Made by a program: the position numbers and the translations under genes. A stretch of DNA of 64,000 nucleotides. It comes from Streptomyces hawaiiensis. Lineage in GTDB: Bacteria > Actinomycetota > Actinomycetes > Streptomycetales > Streptomycetaceae. Location: positions 3,038,001-3,102,000 of the forward strand of contig NZ_CP021978.1 of NCBI RefSeq assembly GCF_004803895.1, written 5' to 3'. Positions 8,856 through 17,895 of this stretch are shown one piece after another (position 1 is the first letter of the stretch; each line of letters starts with the position of its first letter). The notes beneath the pieces are model-generated. The model was given only the letters and a program-made list of their open reading frames with translations, did not search any database and was not told the origin of the DNA.

Positions 8856-9443
8856 GGGGACTCCGCGAAGGTGAGGGCCGGTGGGACACCGCGACGCTAT
8901 CCCAGCGCCCTGGTCCCGATCACCGTCAGCCGTCCACAAAGGCGTGGACCGGCCGTTGGTCGGCTTCGAACAAAGAGCGCGGGTGACGGCGAGTACGGCG
9001 TGATGCCGGTCACGGTGATGGGGTGCCATATGACACGGGAGGGCGAAACCGGTCGCCTGTAGGTTTCCCCCAAAGGCGCCGAGTCCGCCGTCTCGCCTGT
9101 CGCCGCAGACGCCGGCCCGGACCGACCCGCCGCCCGGGCGGCCGACGGGCCGGCGGCGCTGCTCGCCGCGGCTCCCGGCAGCGGGGCGCTGGGGGTCGGG
9201 TCGCGGCGGGCGGATTGGTGGACCGGGACTCGGGCACAGTCGTGGAGCTCCGCTGCTGGGCCGGCAAGGAGAGCTACGTCATCGAGGGCGACATCTCGCA
9301 CTACACGCTGGTCGCCGCCCGGCCACGCAGAGCGACGTGACCGTCCGAATGGTGGGATGCCTCTCCGTGCCGGCGGAGGGGCATCCGAGACTGGCGGCGT
9401 TTTTGCCCTCGTACGCCTCTCACGCATAGGACGAGCCGCGCCC
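8856..9443. other. 588-bp region between bioY and permease 2
   Basis: Holds the bioY promoter side (minus strand) and the permease leader. Apart from one possible small gene (9218-9340) I see no supported coding sequence, and no tRNA or clear terminator. No BioQ or BirA operator could be recognised with confidence. Confidence 0.5.
9218..9340 (+). CDS. possible small ORF or gene remnant
   Basis: A 40-codon stretch starting at GTG 9218 encodes balanced protein-like sequence (DRDSGTVVELRCWAGKES... ending ARPRRAT), unlike the Arg/Pro-rich upstream part of the same frame. It has no good Shine-Dalgarno sequence. It could be a small gene or the 3' remnant of a decayed one. I do not recognise a family. 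Confidence 0.3.
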   Translation: MDRDSGTVVELRCWAGKESYVIEGDISHYTLVAARPRRAT

Positions 9444-10826
9444 ATGCCCAGCAGCACCACCGCGGGGACGCCGCCCAGCACGGACGACGCCTCCCTCTCC
9501 CATGGCCTGAAGCAGCGCCACCTGTCGATGATCGCCCTCGGCGGGGTGATCGGAGCCGGTCTGTTCGTCGGCTCCGGTGCCGGTATCGCCGCGGCCGGTC
9601 CGTCGATCGTGGTCGCCTACGCCCTCTCCGGTGTCCTCGTGATGCTGGTGATGCGGATGCTCGGCGAGATGTCGGCCGCGTATCCGTCGTCGGGGTCGTT
9701 CTCGGCGCACGCGGAGCGGGCGATCGGCCCCTGGGCCGGGTTCACCGCCGGCTGGTCCTTCTGGGTGCTGCTCTGCACGGCCGTGGGCCTGGAGGGCATC
9801 GGCGCCGCGAAGATCGTCAGCGGCTGGCTGCCGGGCACGCCGGAGTGGGCGTGGGTGGCGCTGTTCATGGTCGTCTTCTGCGGCACCAACCTCGCGGCCG
9901 TGAAGAACTTCGGCGAGTTCGAGTTCTGGTTCGCGGCACTGAAGGTCGGTGCGATCACCCTGTTCCTGGTGCTCGGTGTCCTGGCCATCCTCGGCATCCT
10001 GCCCGGCACGGACTCCCCGGGCGCGAGCCACCTCACCGACTTCCTGCCGAACGGCGGTGAGGGCCTGGTCATCGGCCTGCTCGCGTCGGTCTTCGCCTAC
10101 GGTGGCCTGGAGACGGTCACCATCGCGGCGGCCGAGTCGGAGAACCCCGTCAAGGGCGTCGCGAGCGCGGTCCGCACGGCGATGTGGCGCATCGCGCTGT
10201 TCTACATCGGCTCGATGGCCGTCATCGTCACCCTGGTGCCATGGGACTCCGAGGCGGTCGTCGAGAAGGGCCCGTACGTCGCCGCCCTCGACGAGCTCGG
10301 CATCCCGGGTGCCGGCCAGCTGATGAACGTGGTCGTGCTGGTCGCCCTGCTGTCGGCGATGAACGCCAACATCTACGGTGCCTCCCGCATCGCCTACTCG
10401 CTGGTGGAGCGCGGCCAGGGCCCGAAGGGGCTGGGCCGGGTCTCGGGCGGGGTGCCGCGGATCGCCGTGCTGGCGTCCTCGGTCTTCGGGTTCCTGTGCG
10501 TGCTGCTGAGCTACTGGCGGCCGGACGACGTCTTCCCCTGGCTGCTGAACATGATCGGCGCGGTGATCCTGGCCGTCTGGATCTTCATCGCCGTCTCACA
10601 GCTGCGCCTGCGCCGCCGCCTAGAGCGCGAGTCCCCCGAGAAGCTGGCCGTGCGCATGTGGGCGTTCCCGTTGCTGACCTGGGTCGCCCTGGCCGGCATG
10701 GCCGCGGTCTTCGTCCTGATGGCCCGCGAGCCGGACACGCGGGTGCAGCTGTACTCGACGGGCGGGATGGTTCTTGTTCTGGCGGCCGTCGGGTACGGGT
10801 GGCAGAGGGCCCGGGCCAAGCAGTAG
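9444..10826 (+). CDS. amino-acid permease (APC superfamily), second copy
   Basis: 460-aa, roughly 12-helix amino-acid permease, closely similar along its length to the one at 3734-5224: both have [30 protein letters not shown] and GEFEFWFA. It has shorter N- and C-terminal tails. ATG at 9444 is chosen because the similarity with the paralogue begins there and the upstream in-frame extension is not conserved; the Shine-Dalgarno is weak (AGGA about 14 nt upstream). Substrate unknown; divergence in the first periplasmic loops suggests a different specificity. Confidence 0.88.
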   Translation: MPSSTTAGTPPSTDDASLSHGLKQRHLSMIALGGVIGAGLFVGSGAGIAAAGPSIVVAYALSGVLVMLVMRMLGEMSAAYPSSGSFSAHAERAIGPWAGFTAGWSFWVLLCTAVGLEGIGAAKIVSGWLPGTPEWAWVALFMVVFCGTNLAAVKNFGEFEFWFAALKVGAITLFLVLGVLAILGILPGTDSPGASHLTDFLPNGGEGLVIGLLASVFAYGGLETVTIAAAESENPVKGVASAVRTAMWRIALFYIGSMAVIVTLVPWDSEAVVEKGPYVAALDELGIPGAGQLMNVVVLVALLSAMNANIYGASRIAYSLVERGQGPKGLGRVSGGVPRIAVLASSVFGFLCVLLSYWRPDDVFPWLLNMIGAVILAVWIFIAVSQLRLRRRLERESPEKLAVRMWAFPLLTWVALAGMAAVFVLMAREPDTRVQLYSTGGMVLVLAAVGYGWQRARAKQ

Positions 10827-10840
10827 GGAACGTCCCGTCG

Positions 10841-10871
10841 AAGGCCCCCGCGACACACGCGGGGGCCTTTT
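10841..10871 (+). terminator. intrinsic terminator after permease 2
   Basis: A perfect 12-bp stem (AAGGCCCCCGCG) with a 5-nt loop ends in a four-T run. It lies 15 bp after the permease stop and isolates sodF. Confidence 0.92.
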
Positions 10872-10916
10872 GCGTGCCTGGGCCACCCGCCGGCACCTCT
10901 TGCTGCTAGCGTGCAG

Positions 10917-10933
10917 TTGCAAGCCTATTGCAA
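10917..10933. promoter_or_regulatory. candidate Nur box (nickel-dependent repressor site)
   Basis: TTGCAA, five bases, TTGCAA lies 27 bp upstream of the sodF start. It matches the Nur operator arrangement known for Streptomyces coelicolor sodF, where Ni-bound Nur represses the Fe enzyme when the Ni enzyme can be made. A possible -10 (TAGCGT, 10907-10912) lies directly upstream. Confidence 0.85.
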
Positions 10934-10959
10934 TAAGAAGTCCGGAGGGGATCCCGCCC

Positions 10960-11607
10960 ATGCCCGTCTACACGTTGCCTGAACTTCCCTACGACTACTC
11001 CGCGCTCGCCCCCGTGATCAGCCCCGAGATCATCGAGCTGCACCACGACAAGCACCACGCGGCCTATGTGAAAGGCGCCAACGACACGCTGGAGCAGCTT
11101 GCCGAGGCGCGGGACAAGGAGACGTGGGGGTCGGTCAACGGGCTGGAGAAGAACCTGGCCTTCCATCTCTCCGGGCACATCCTGCACAGCATCTACTGGC
11201 AGAACATGACCGGCCCGAAGGACGGCGGTGGCGAGCCGCTGGCGCAGGACGGTGTGGGTGAGCTCGCGGACGCGATCACCGAGTCCTTCGGTTCCTTCGC
11301 GCACTTCAAGGCGCAGCTGACCAAGGCCTCCGCGACCACGCAGGGTTCCGGCTGGGGTGTGCTCGCCTACGAGCCGCTGAGCGGGCGGCTGATCGTGGAG
11401 CAGGTCTACGACCACCAGGGCAACGTCGGCCAGGGCGCCACCCCGATCCTCGTCTTCGACGCCTGGGAGCACGCCTTCTACCTTCAGTACCGCAACCAGA
11501 AGGTCGACTTCATCGAGGCGATGTGGCAGGTCGTCAACTGGCAGGACGTGGCCCGGCGTTACGAGGCCGCCAGGTCCCGGGCCGATGTGCTGCTGCTGGC
11601 GCCCTGA
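10960..11607 (+). CDS. sodF: iron superoxide dismutase
   Basis: Cytosolic Fe(Mn)-type superoxide dismutase, 215 aa. Metal ligands are visible: the first His in [12 protein letters not shown], the second His in [10 protein letters not shown], and Asp/His in [13 protein letters not shown]. The start ([16 protein letters not shown]) is typical. ATG at 10960 follows GGAGGGG. It is monocistronic between two hairpins and preceded by a Nur-type site, so it should be made when nickel is scarce. Confidence 0.96.
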   Translation: MPVYTLPELPYDYSALAPVISPEIIELHHDKHHAAYVKGANDTLEQLAEARDKETWGSVNGLEKNLAFHLSGHILHSIYWQNMTGPKDGGGEPLAQDGVGELADAITESFGSFAHFKAQLTKASATTQGSGWGVLAYEPLSGRLIVEQVYDHQGNVGQGATPILVFDAWEHAFYLQYRNQKVDFIEAMWQVVNWQDVARRYEAARSRADVLLLAP

Positions 11608-11681
11608 CAGCGGCCCGCAGCTGAGTCGTCCTGCCTCGTGATCGTCTTCTCACCCTTCACGAACGGCAGGCGGAAAGAGGG

Positions 11682-11714
11682 AAGCCCCCGCGAGGACCTG
11701 ACTCGCGGGGGTTT
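11682..11714. terminator. bidirectional hairpin terminator
   Basis: 13-bp stem with a 7-nt loop and flanking A and T runs between convergent sodF and the methyltransferase gene. Confidence 0.88.
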
Positions 11715-11726
11715 CCGGTGTGCGCG

Positions 11727-12503
11727 CTACGGCTTGCGGCCCAGGCCGCCGTGCTGGCCGATCGACTCGGCCGGCGCGCCCGGCCCGGGGTGCCACAGCG
11801 GCACCGAGACCACGCCCGGTTCCACCAGCTCCAGGCCCTCGAAGAACGCCTCGATCTGCTCGACCGGCCGCAGGAAGTAGGGGACCGCGCCGGTCTCGTT
11901 GTAGGCGTCCTGGGCCTGCTCGTAGGCCGCATCCGTGCCGCGGGAGCCCTCGTTGAGGCAGAGGTAGCTGCCCGGGGGGAGACCGGCCAGGAGGCGGCGG
12001 ACCAGGTCGCGGGCCTGCTCGTAGTCTGCCACGTGGCCGAGGATGCCGCTGAGGATCAGAGCCGTGGGGCGGGTGAGGTCCAGGGTCTTGCCGGCGGCCG
12101 CGAGGATCTCCTCGGGCTCGTGGAGGCTGATGGGCTCGTAGGCCGTCGCGCCCTCGGGGGTGGAGGTGAGCAGGGCGCGGGCGTGCGCGAGGACCAGCGG
12201 GTCGTTGTCGACGTAGACGATCCGCGCCTCGGGGGCGAGCCGCTGGGCGACCTCGTGGGTGTTGTCGACGGTCGGCAGGCCGGTGCCGACGTCGAGGAAC
12301 TGCCGTACGCCGGCCTCCTGGACGAGGTACCGGATGCCGCGGCCGAGGAAGGCGCGGCTGCCGCGGGCGATGGTGACGATGCCGGGGAAGACGGCGGTGT
12401 ACGCGTCACCGGCCGCCTCGTCCACCGGGTAGTTGTCCTTGCCGCCCAGCCAGTAGTTCCAGATCCGGGCCGAATGCGGCACCGACGTGTCGATCTGCGT
12501 CAT
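11727..12503 (-). CDS. SAM-dependent methyltransferase, DUF574/SAV2177 family
   Basis: 258-aa protein of the actinomycete-specific Methyltransf_19 family. It starts with the family hallmark around ARIWNYWLGGKDNYPVDE and has the SAM-binding motif FLDVGTGLPT at about 89-98 and an acidic YVDNDPLVLAHA strand. Family members are numerous in Streptomyces and their substrates are mostly unknown. A 12-bp gap separates it from the upstream phosphatase gene on the same strand, so cotranscription is likely. Confidence 0.9.
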   Translation of the reverse strand: MTQIDTSVPHSARIWNYWLGGKDNYPVDEAAGDAYTAVFPGIVTIARGSRAFLGRGIRYLVQEAGVRQFLDVGTGLPTVDNTHEVAQRLAPEARIVYVDNDPLVLAHARALLTSTPEGATAYEPISLHEPEEILAAAGKTLDLTRPTALILSGILGHVADYEQARDLVRRLLAGLPPGSYLCLNEGSRGTDAAYEQAQDAYNETGAVPYFLRPVEQIEAFFEGLELVEPGVVSVPLWHPGPGAPAESIGQHGGLGRKP

Positions 12504-12515
12504 GTGCTCATAGTG

Positions 12516-13139
12516 CTACGGCACATCGGTCTCGCACGGCACATTGAGTGAGAGGAGTGCGGCGGAACCGTCGGGGTTCATGCGCAGTTCGCTGATCGCC
12601 GCGTTACGGAGCCGTGGGAGCACTCTGCGGTACTCGCCGACCGGGATCGACAGCAGTGTGCACAGCACCAGCCGCAGCAGGGTGTTGTGGGCGACGACCA
12701 GGACGCGTTCGCCGGGGTGGGCGGCGGCGATCTCCCGCAGGGCGCGCACCCCGCGGGCCGCTGCGGCCAGCGGGTCCTCCGCGCCGGGGAAGGAGTGCTC
12801 CACCGGGTCGGAGCGGTAGGCCGCGGCCCACTCCGGGTCCTCGGCCTCGAACTCGGCGAGGGTGCGGCCCTCGAGTACGCCGAAGTCGCATTCCCGCAGG
12901 TGGGGTTCGCTCTGGGAGGTGAGGCCGAGGGCCCGGCAGGCGGGCTCGGCGGTGGCGACGGCGCGGGACAGCGGGGACGTCCAGATCGCGTCGACAGGAT
13001 GGGCGGCGGCCCACCGGCCGAGGGCCTCGGCCTGGGTGCGGCCGGTGTCGGTGAGGTCGATGTCGCTGATGCCGGCGTAGCGGTTCTCGGCGTGCCAGAC
13101 GGTCTGTCCGTGACGGACCAGCAGGAGGGTCGTACTCAT
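12516..13139 (-). CDS. histidine phosphatase superfamily protein
   Basis: 207-aa acid phosphatase/phosphoglycerate-mutase-like enzyme. The catalytic motif LLVRHGQT is at the N-terminus (phospho-accepting His), with Glu in FGVLEGRT and the second His in VVAHNTLLR. It overlaps the upstream FGGY kinase by ATGA (13136-13139), so it is translationally coupled. That suggests it dephosphorylates a sugar or polyol phosphate linked to the kinase, which is inference; family substrates are diverse. Confidence 0.88.
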   Translation of the reverse strand: MSTTLLLVRHGQTVWHAENRYAGISDIDLTDTGRTQAEALGRWAAAHPVDAIWTSPLSRAVATAEPACRALGLTSQSEPHLRECDFGVLEGRTLAEFEAEDPEWAAAYRSDPVEHSFPGAEDPLAAAARGVRALREIAAAHPGERVLVVAHNTLLRLVLCTLLSIPVGEYRRVLPRLRNAAISELRMNPDGSAALLSLNVPCETDVP

Positions 13140-14608
13140 GATGCGGAAGTATCCCGGCTCAGACGGCTGTGTGCGTGCGCGGCGACCGGGCCGGGCAGCC
13201 AGCCGCGGTCACGCAGGGCGTCGACCAGACGCGCGTACGGCTCGGCGAAGGTCGCCGTGCGGCCGGGGCGGGGCTCGACGACGGTCCGCACGCGCACCAT
13301 GCGTGCGGCGACGTCCGCGAGCGCGCCGGCCCCCGACGTCCCGTACGCGGCCAGCGCCGCCATGCCCAGGGCCGGTTCGGTCTGCTCGGGGACGCGGGCC
13401 GGGCGGCCCAGGATGTCGGCGCGCAGCTGGTTCCAGTACGGGCTGCGGGCACCGCCCCCGGTGAAGGTGAGCGGCCCGTCGAGGGGCGCGCCGAGGTGGT
13501 GCAGGTAGTCCAGGCACAGGCGTTCGGCGAAGCCGACGCCCTGGAGGAGCGCGGCCCACAGGTCGGCGTCGTCCGCGGGCTCGCCCAGGACGAACGGGGT
13601 CGCCTCGGGCGCCCGGAACGGGAACCGCTCCCCCGTTGAGACGAGGGGGTAGGCGAGCGCGCCGGACGGCTCGAACGCCCTGGCCCGTTCGTCCATCGCC
13701 GCGGGGTCGGCGTCGGGGACGTGCGCGGCGAGTGCCCCGGCCCCGACGCTCGACGCCCCGCCGGGCAGCCACGTCCCGTCGGGGGCGCGGTGGTTGTAGA
13801 CCACGCCGGTGGGGTCGCGGACCGGGTCGCGGGCGGCGCCTTTCAGCACGAGCGTGGTGCCGAGCACGGAGTTCCAGGAGCCGGGCCGCAGCGCGCCCGA
13901 CGCGATCTGGGCCGCGCAGCCGTCGGTCATCCCGGCGAGCACCGGAGTGCCGGCGGGGATGCCGGTGGCGTCGGCGGCGGCCGGGCAGACCTCACCGAGG
14001 CGCGTCCCCGGGCGGACGACAGTCGGGAACAGGTCGTCGGGCAGGCGCAATTCGGCCAGGGCGGCCTCCGGCCAGCGGTCGCCTTCGAGGTCGTAGCCCG
14101 TCTTCAGGGCATGGCTGGAATCGGCCGGGGGAGGCTGGCCCGTGAGCCGGCAGACCATCAGGTCGGGCTGGTGCGTCAGGCGCAGCGCGGTGCCGCCGTA
14201 CTCCCCCACCAGCCACATGGCCTTCGGCAGCGCCCAGGTGTCCTGGACCGCCAGCCCCGCCTCCCGGGCCCGCGCGGCCTGCGCCTTCGCCCGCCCGTCG
14301 TCGTACATCAGCGCGGGGCTCACGGGCCGGCCCGAGCCGTCCGTCAGCAGCACGGTGCCCGATGTGCCGCACATCGCGAGTCCGCCGACCGGCAGGCCCG
14401 GGGGCGCGGAGCCGAGGGCCGCGCGGGACGCCGTGCACAGCGCCGCCCACCAGCGCGGGGGACTCTGCTCGTGCCGCGCCCCGTCCCGCCGCCCGGTCAG
14501 CGGGGCCGAGCCGCTGCCGAGGACGGTGCCGTCGGCGGTGACGAGCAGCACGCGGACGCTCTGCGTGCCCAGGTCGATCCCCAGCCAGCCCGCATCCTCG
14601 TCCACCAT
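13136..14608 (-). CDS. FGGY carbohydrate kinase (xylulokinase-like)
   Basis: 490-aa ATP-dependent sugar kinase. The N-terminal nucleotide-binding fold begins LGIDLGTQSVRVLLV. The catalytic region includes GMTDGCAAQIASG, and the C-terminal FGGY segment has TFTGGGARSPYWNQLRADILGRP. ATG at 14608 with GGAGGT upstream is used; the longer frame adds a basic non-homologous stretch. It is divergent from the ABC operon and shares its control region, so it probably acts on the same class of substrate. Xylulose is the nearest annotated substrate, not proven. Confidence 0.88.
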   Translation of the reverse strand: MVDEDAGWLGIDLGTQSVRVLLVTADGTVLGSGSAPLTGRRDGARHEQSPPRWWAALCTASRAALGSAPPGLPVGGLAMCGTSGTVLLTDGSGRPVSPALMYDDGRAKAQAARAREAGLAVQDTWALPKAMWLVGEYGGTALRLTHQPDLMVCRLTGQPPPADSSHALKTGYDLEGDRWPEAALAELRLPDDLFPTVVRPGTRLGEVCPAAADATGIPAGTPVLAGMTDGCAAQIASGALRPGSWNSVLGTTLVLKGAARDPVRDPTGVVYNHRAPDGTWLPGGASSVGAGALAAHVPDADPAAMDERARAFEPSGALAYPLVSTGERFPFRAPEATPFVLGEPADDADLWAALLQGVGFAERLCLDYLHHLGAPLDGPLTFTGGGARSPYWNQLRADILGRPARVPEQTEPALGMAALAAYGTSGAGALADVAARMVRVRTVVEPRPGRTATFAEPYARLVDALRDRGWLPGPVAAHAHSRLSRDTSAS

Positions 14609-14720
14609 CCGGAACCTCCCACGCCGTCGCAGCCGGATCTGTGAACTTCTCACTGTGCCCCGATATTTTCCCGTGCGCGAGGGATTGACGCCTAACTTCA
14701 GCCGTTCCACCCTCTGTTAA

Positions 14721-14732
14721 CGAGTCGACTCG
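14721..14732. promoter_or_regulatory. palindromic operator candidate in divergent promoter
   Basis: CGAGTCGACTCG is a perfect 12-bp palindrome, 33 bp before the solute-binding protein start and about 110 bp from the divergent kinase start. Flanking GTTAA and GTGTTA extend the symmetry loosely. A TTGACG (14685-14690) could be a -35. The DeoR regulator encoded in the operon is the likely binder (inference). Confidence 0.5.
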
Positions 14733-14764
14733 ACGTGTTAGCCAGGCTCCCCGCGGAGGTACGG

Positions 14765-16186
14765 ATGAACACGCACGTGCACGACCGCCGGCGCTTCCTC
14801 GCCCTCGCCGCCGCTGCGGCCGCCGCCCCGCTGCTCACTGCCTGCGGTGCCGGTTTCGGCGGGAACGACGACAAGAGCGACGGTTCCGCGGCGGACGACG
14901 TCACCGGTTCCTTCGACTGGAAGCGGGAGAAGGGCACCACCGTCAAGGCGCTGCTCAACAAGCACCCGTACACGGACGCGCTCATCGCCGACCTGAAGTC
15001 CTTCACCGAGCGGACCGGCATCGAGGTCGAGTACGACGTCTTCCCCGAGGACAACTACTTCGACAAGCTCACCGTGGACCTGTCCAGCGGGCGTGCCTCC
15101 TACGACGTCTTCATGCTCGGCGCGTACATGGTGTGGCAGTACGGGCCGCCGGGCTGGCTGGAGGACCTCGGCCCCTGGATGCGCAACTCCTCGGCCACGG
15201 GTGCCGAATGGGACCAGGCGGACTTCTTCCCCAACCTGCTCCAGGCCGACCAGTGGTCGCTGAAGGCGGGCGCGCCGCTCGGGCAGGGCGGGCAGTACGC
15301 GCTGCCCTGGGGCTGGGAGACCAACGTCGTCGCCTACAACACCGAGGTGTTCGGCAGGCTCGGCCTGAAACCGGCCGAGTCCTTCGACGAACTGACCGAG
15401 CTCGCCGGGACCATCAAGCGCAAGGCGCCGGGCGCGGGCTTCGACGGCATGTACGGGATCGCCGTGCGCGGTTCCCGGAGCTGGGCCACCATCCACCCGG
15501 GCTTCATGACGATGTACGCCCGCAACGGGCTGAAGGACTTCACGGTCGACGGCGGGAAGCTCACCCCGGCCATGAACAGCCCCGAGGCCGTGGCCTTCAC
15601 GGAGGAATGGGCCCGGATGGTCAAGCGGGGCGGGCCGCCGTCGTGGACGTCGTACACCTGGTACCAGTGCTCCAGCGACCTGGGCGCGAAGAAGGCCGGG
15701 ATGCTGTTCGACGCCGACACGGCCGCCTACTTCCAGGCGGTGAAGGGCGCGAGCCCCGCCTCCGGGAAGATCGCCTTCCACCCGGGGCCGGAGGGGCCGG
15801 ACGGGTCGCTCGCCACCAACATGTGGATCTGGTCGCTCGGCATGAACGCCAAGAGCAAGAAGAAGAGCGCCAGTTGGCTGTTCCTCCAGTGGGCCACCGG
15901 CAAGGAGCACCTGCGCAAGAGCGCCATCACGCACAACCACATCGACCCGGTGCGCAAGTCGGTCGCCGAGGACGCCGCGTACAAGGACAAGATGAGGCAT
16001 CTGCCGGGCTTCCTGGAGACCTTCGAGACGGTCGTCGACCAGACGAAGATCCAGTTCACCCCGCAGGCGCAGTTCTTCGACGCGACGACCAGCTGGGCGG
16101 CGGCCCTCCAGGAGATCTACGGCGGCGAGGGCGCGAAGTCGGTCCTGGACGGGCTGGCGGACGACCTCGCCGGCAAGGTGGGCTAG
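14765..16186 (+). CDS. ABC transporter solute-binding lipoprotein (polyol/sugar type)
   Basis: Extracellular family-1 substrate-binding protein, 473 aa. The signal sequence has a twin-arginine motif (RRRFLAL) and a lipobox LTAC, indicating a Tat-exported lipoprotein. The mature part has SBP features such as SYDVFMLGAYMVWQYG, LPWGWETNVVAYN and IWSLGMNAKSKK; it reads closest to sorbitol/mannitol (SmoE-like) binding proteins. GGAGG precedes ATG 14765. It is the first gene of a ten-gene operon. Ligand unknown. Confidence 0.9.
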   Translation: MNTHVHDRRRFLALAAAAAAAPLLTACGAGFGGNDDKSDGSAADDVTGSFDWKREKGTTVKALLNKHPYTDALIADLKSFTERTGIEVEYDVFPEDNYFDKLTVDLSSGRASYDVFMLGAYMVWQYGPPGWLEDLGPWMRNSSATGAEWDQADFFPNLLQADQWSLKAGAPLGQGGQYALPWGWETNVVAYNTEVFGRLGLKPAESFDELTELAGTIKRKAPGAGFDGMYGIAVRGSRSWATIHPGFMTMYARNGLKDFTVDGGKLTPAMNSPEAVAFTEEWARMVKRGGPPSWTSYTWYQCSSDLGAKKAGMLFDADTAAYFQAVKGASPASGKIAFHPGPEGPDGSLATNMWIWSLGMNAKSKKKSASWLFLQWATGKEHLRKSAITHNHIDPVRKSVAEDAAYKDKMRHLPGFLETFETVVDQTKIQFTPQAQFFDATTSWAAALQEIYGGEGAKSVLDGLADDLAGKVG

Positions 16187-16189
16187 CCG

Positions 16190-17074
16190 ATGGGGTGGCG
16201 GCTCACCCTGCGCCCGTACGTCCTGATCGTCCCGGCCCTGCTGCTGACCTGCGGGATCCTGTACCCCTTCGGGCTCGGGCTGTACTACACGCTGTTCGAC
16301 TTCTCGGCGAGCAAACCGCAGCCGGACATGGTGGGGTTCGAGAACTACAGAGCCGTCTTCACACAGAAGGCGTTCTGGAACTCGGCGTGGGTGACGGTGC
16401 TGTACGCGGTCGGGGCGGCCCTCACCGAGAGCGTGCTCGGTGTGGCCGTCGCCTTGCTGCTGCACCGCGCGACCCTGATCGGCCGGATCCTGGAGAAGAT
16501 CCTGATCCTTCCGTTGATGATCGCCCCGGTGATCGCGGCGATCATCTGGAAGCTGATGCTCCAGCCATCGGTGGGGGTCGTGAACTACCTGCTCAGGCCC
16601 TTCGGTCTGGGCGGGGTGCAGTGGACCGACACTCCGACGGGCGCCCTGCTGTCGTCGATCGCCGTGGACGTGTGGGTGTACACCCCGTTCGTGGCGATCC
16701 TCGCCCTGGCCGGTCTGCGGTCGCTGCCCACCTCCCCGTTTGAGGCGGCGGCCGTGGACGGCGCGGGGTGGTGGTACACCTTCCGCCGGCTGACCCTGCC
16801 GATGCTGTGGCCCTACGTCCTGGTCGCGGTGATCTTCCGGTTCATGGACTCGCTGAAGGTGTTCGACATCATCTACGCCCTGACGGAAGGCGGGCCGGGT
16901 GACTCGACCGTCGTCCTCCAGATCCGGGCGTACCTGGAAGCCATCCGCTTCCAGCGCTACTCCTTCGGCATCTCCTACACGATCGTGCTGTGGGCGGTGG
17001 TGTACCTGGCCGCGATGGTGCTGGTGAAGCACCTGGGGAAGATCCAGCGGAAGGCCGCGGAGGTGACCACATGA
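16190..17074 (+). CDS. ABC transporter permease (MalF/UgpA-like)
   Basis: 294-aa inner-membrane permease with six predicted helices. The ATPase-contact (EAA) loop is EAAAVDGAGWWYTFRRLTLPML. It begins 3 bp after the binding-protein gene and overlaps the next permease by ATGA. With the partner permease it forms the channel of a CUT1-type importer. Confidence 0.93.
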   Translation: MGWRLTLRPYVLIVPALLLTCGILYPFGLGLYYTLFDFSASKPQPDMVGFENYRAVFTQKAFWNSAWVTVLYAVGAALTESVLGVAVALLLHRATLIGRILEKILILPLMIAPVIAAIIWKLMLQPSVGVVNYLLRPFGLGGVQWTDTPTGALLSSIAVDVWVYTPFVAILALAGLRSLPTSPFEAAAVDGAGWWYTFRRLTLPMLWPYVLVAVIFRFMDSLKVFDIIYALTEGGPGDSTVVLQIRAYLEAIRFQRYSFGISYTIVLWAVVYLAAMVLVKHLGKIQRKAAEVTT

Positions 17075-17895
17075 GGAAACGCCTGGTGGGGTGGTTGTGC
17101 GACGCCGCCCTCGTCCTCTACTTCGTCTTCGCGCTGTTCCCGATCGCCTGGATGGTGATCCTGTCGCTGAAGCCGACCGACCAGCTCTTCTCCACCTACT
17201 TCTCCTTCTCCCCCACCCTCGACGGCTACCGGACGGTCCTCGGCGACAGCGAGGGCATCCCGTTCGTGCGGTTCTTCGTCAACAGCCTGGTGGTGTCGGT
17301 GGGGGCGGTCGTGCTGTCGCTGGTGGTGGGGCTGCCGGCGGCGTACGCCTCGGCGCGGTGGCGGTTCAAGGGCTCGGAGAACCTGATGTTCACGCTGCTG
17401 TCGTTCCGCTTCGCACCCGAACTGACCGTCATCATCCCGCTGTTCGTGCTGTACCAGAAGCTCGGTCTGTTCGACACGTACGTCGGCATGGTCTGGGTGC
17501 TGCAACTGGTGACGCTGCCGTTGATCGTGTGGATCATGCGGTCCTACTTCGCCGATCTGACACCGGAGCTGGAGCAGGCCGCCCTGCTCGACGGCTACAC
17601 CCGCAAGCAGGCGTTCTTCAAGGTCGCCCTGCCGCTGGTCAAGCCGGGCATCGCGGCCGTGTCGCTGCTGGCGTTCATCTTCGCCTGGAACAACTTCGTC
17701 TTCCCGCTGATCCTCACCTCCAACGAGGCCCAGACCGTGACCGTGGGCGCGCTGTCGTTCCTCGGCGGGGACCGGCCGAAGTACAACCTGACGGCCGCCG
17801 CCGCGCTGGTGTCCGTCGTACCGCCGCTGCTGCTGGCGCTGACGATCCAGCGCTACCTGGTGCGGGGCCTGTCGTTCGGGGCGGTGAAGTCGTGA
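17071..17895 (+). CDS. ABC transporter permease (MalG/UgpE-like)
   Basis: 274-aa second permease, six helices. The EAA loop is EQAALLDGYTRKQAFFKVALP. It starts at ATG 17071 inside the stop of the previous gene and overlaps the GTG of the ATPase gene, so the genes are translationally coupled. Confidence 0.93.
   Translation: MRKRLVGWLCDAALVLYFVFALFPIAWMVILSLKPTDQLFSTYFSFSPTLDGYRTVLGDSEGIPFVRFFVNSLVVSVGAVVLSLVVGLPAAYASARWRFKGSENLMFTLLSFRFAPELTVIIPLFVLYQKLGLFDTYVGMVWVLQLVTLPLIVWIMRSYFADLTPELEQAALLDGYTRKQAFFKVALPLVKPGIAAVSLLAFIFAWNNFVFPLILTSNEAQTVTVGALSFLGGDRPKYNLTAAAALVSVVPPLLLALTIQRYLVRGLSFGAVKS

Noticed and set aside
9023..9217. 5' extension of the small ORF at 9218
   Set aside because: The extra residues are Arg-rich low complexity without a ribosome binding site; only the last 40 codons look protein-like.
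14738..17032. 764-aa minus-strand frame
   Set aside because: It mirrors the solute-binding and permease genes; product has His/Gly/Arg bias typical of antisense frames in GC-rich DNA.
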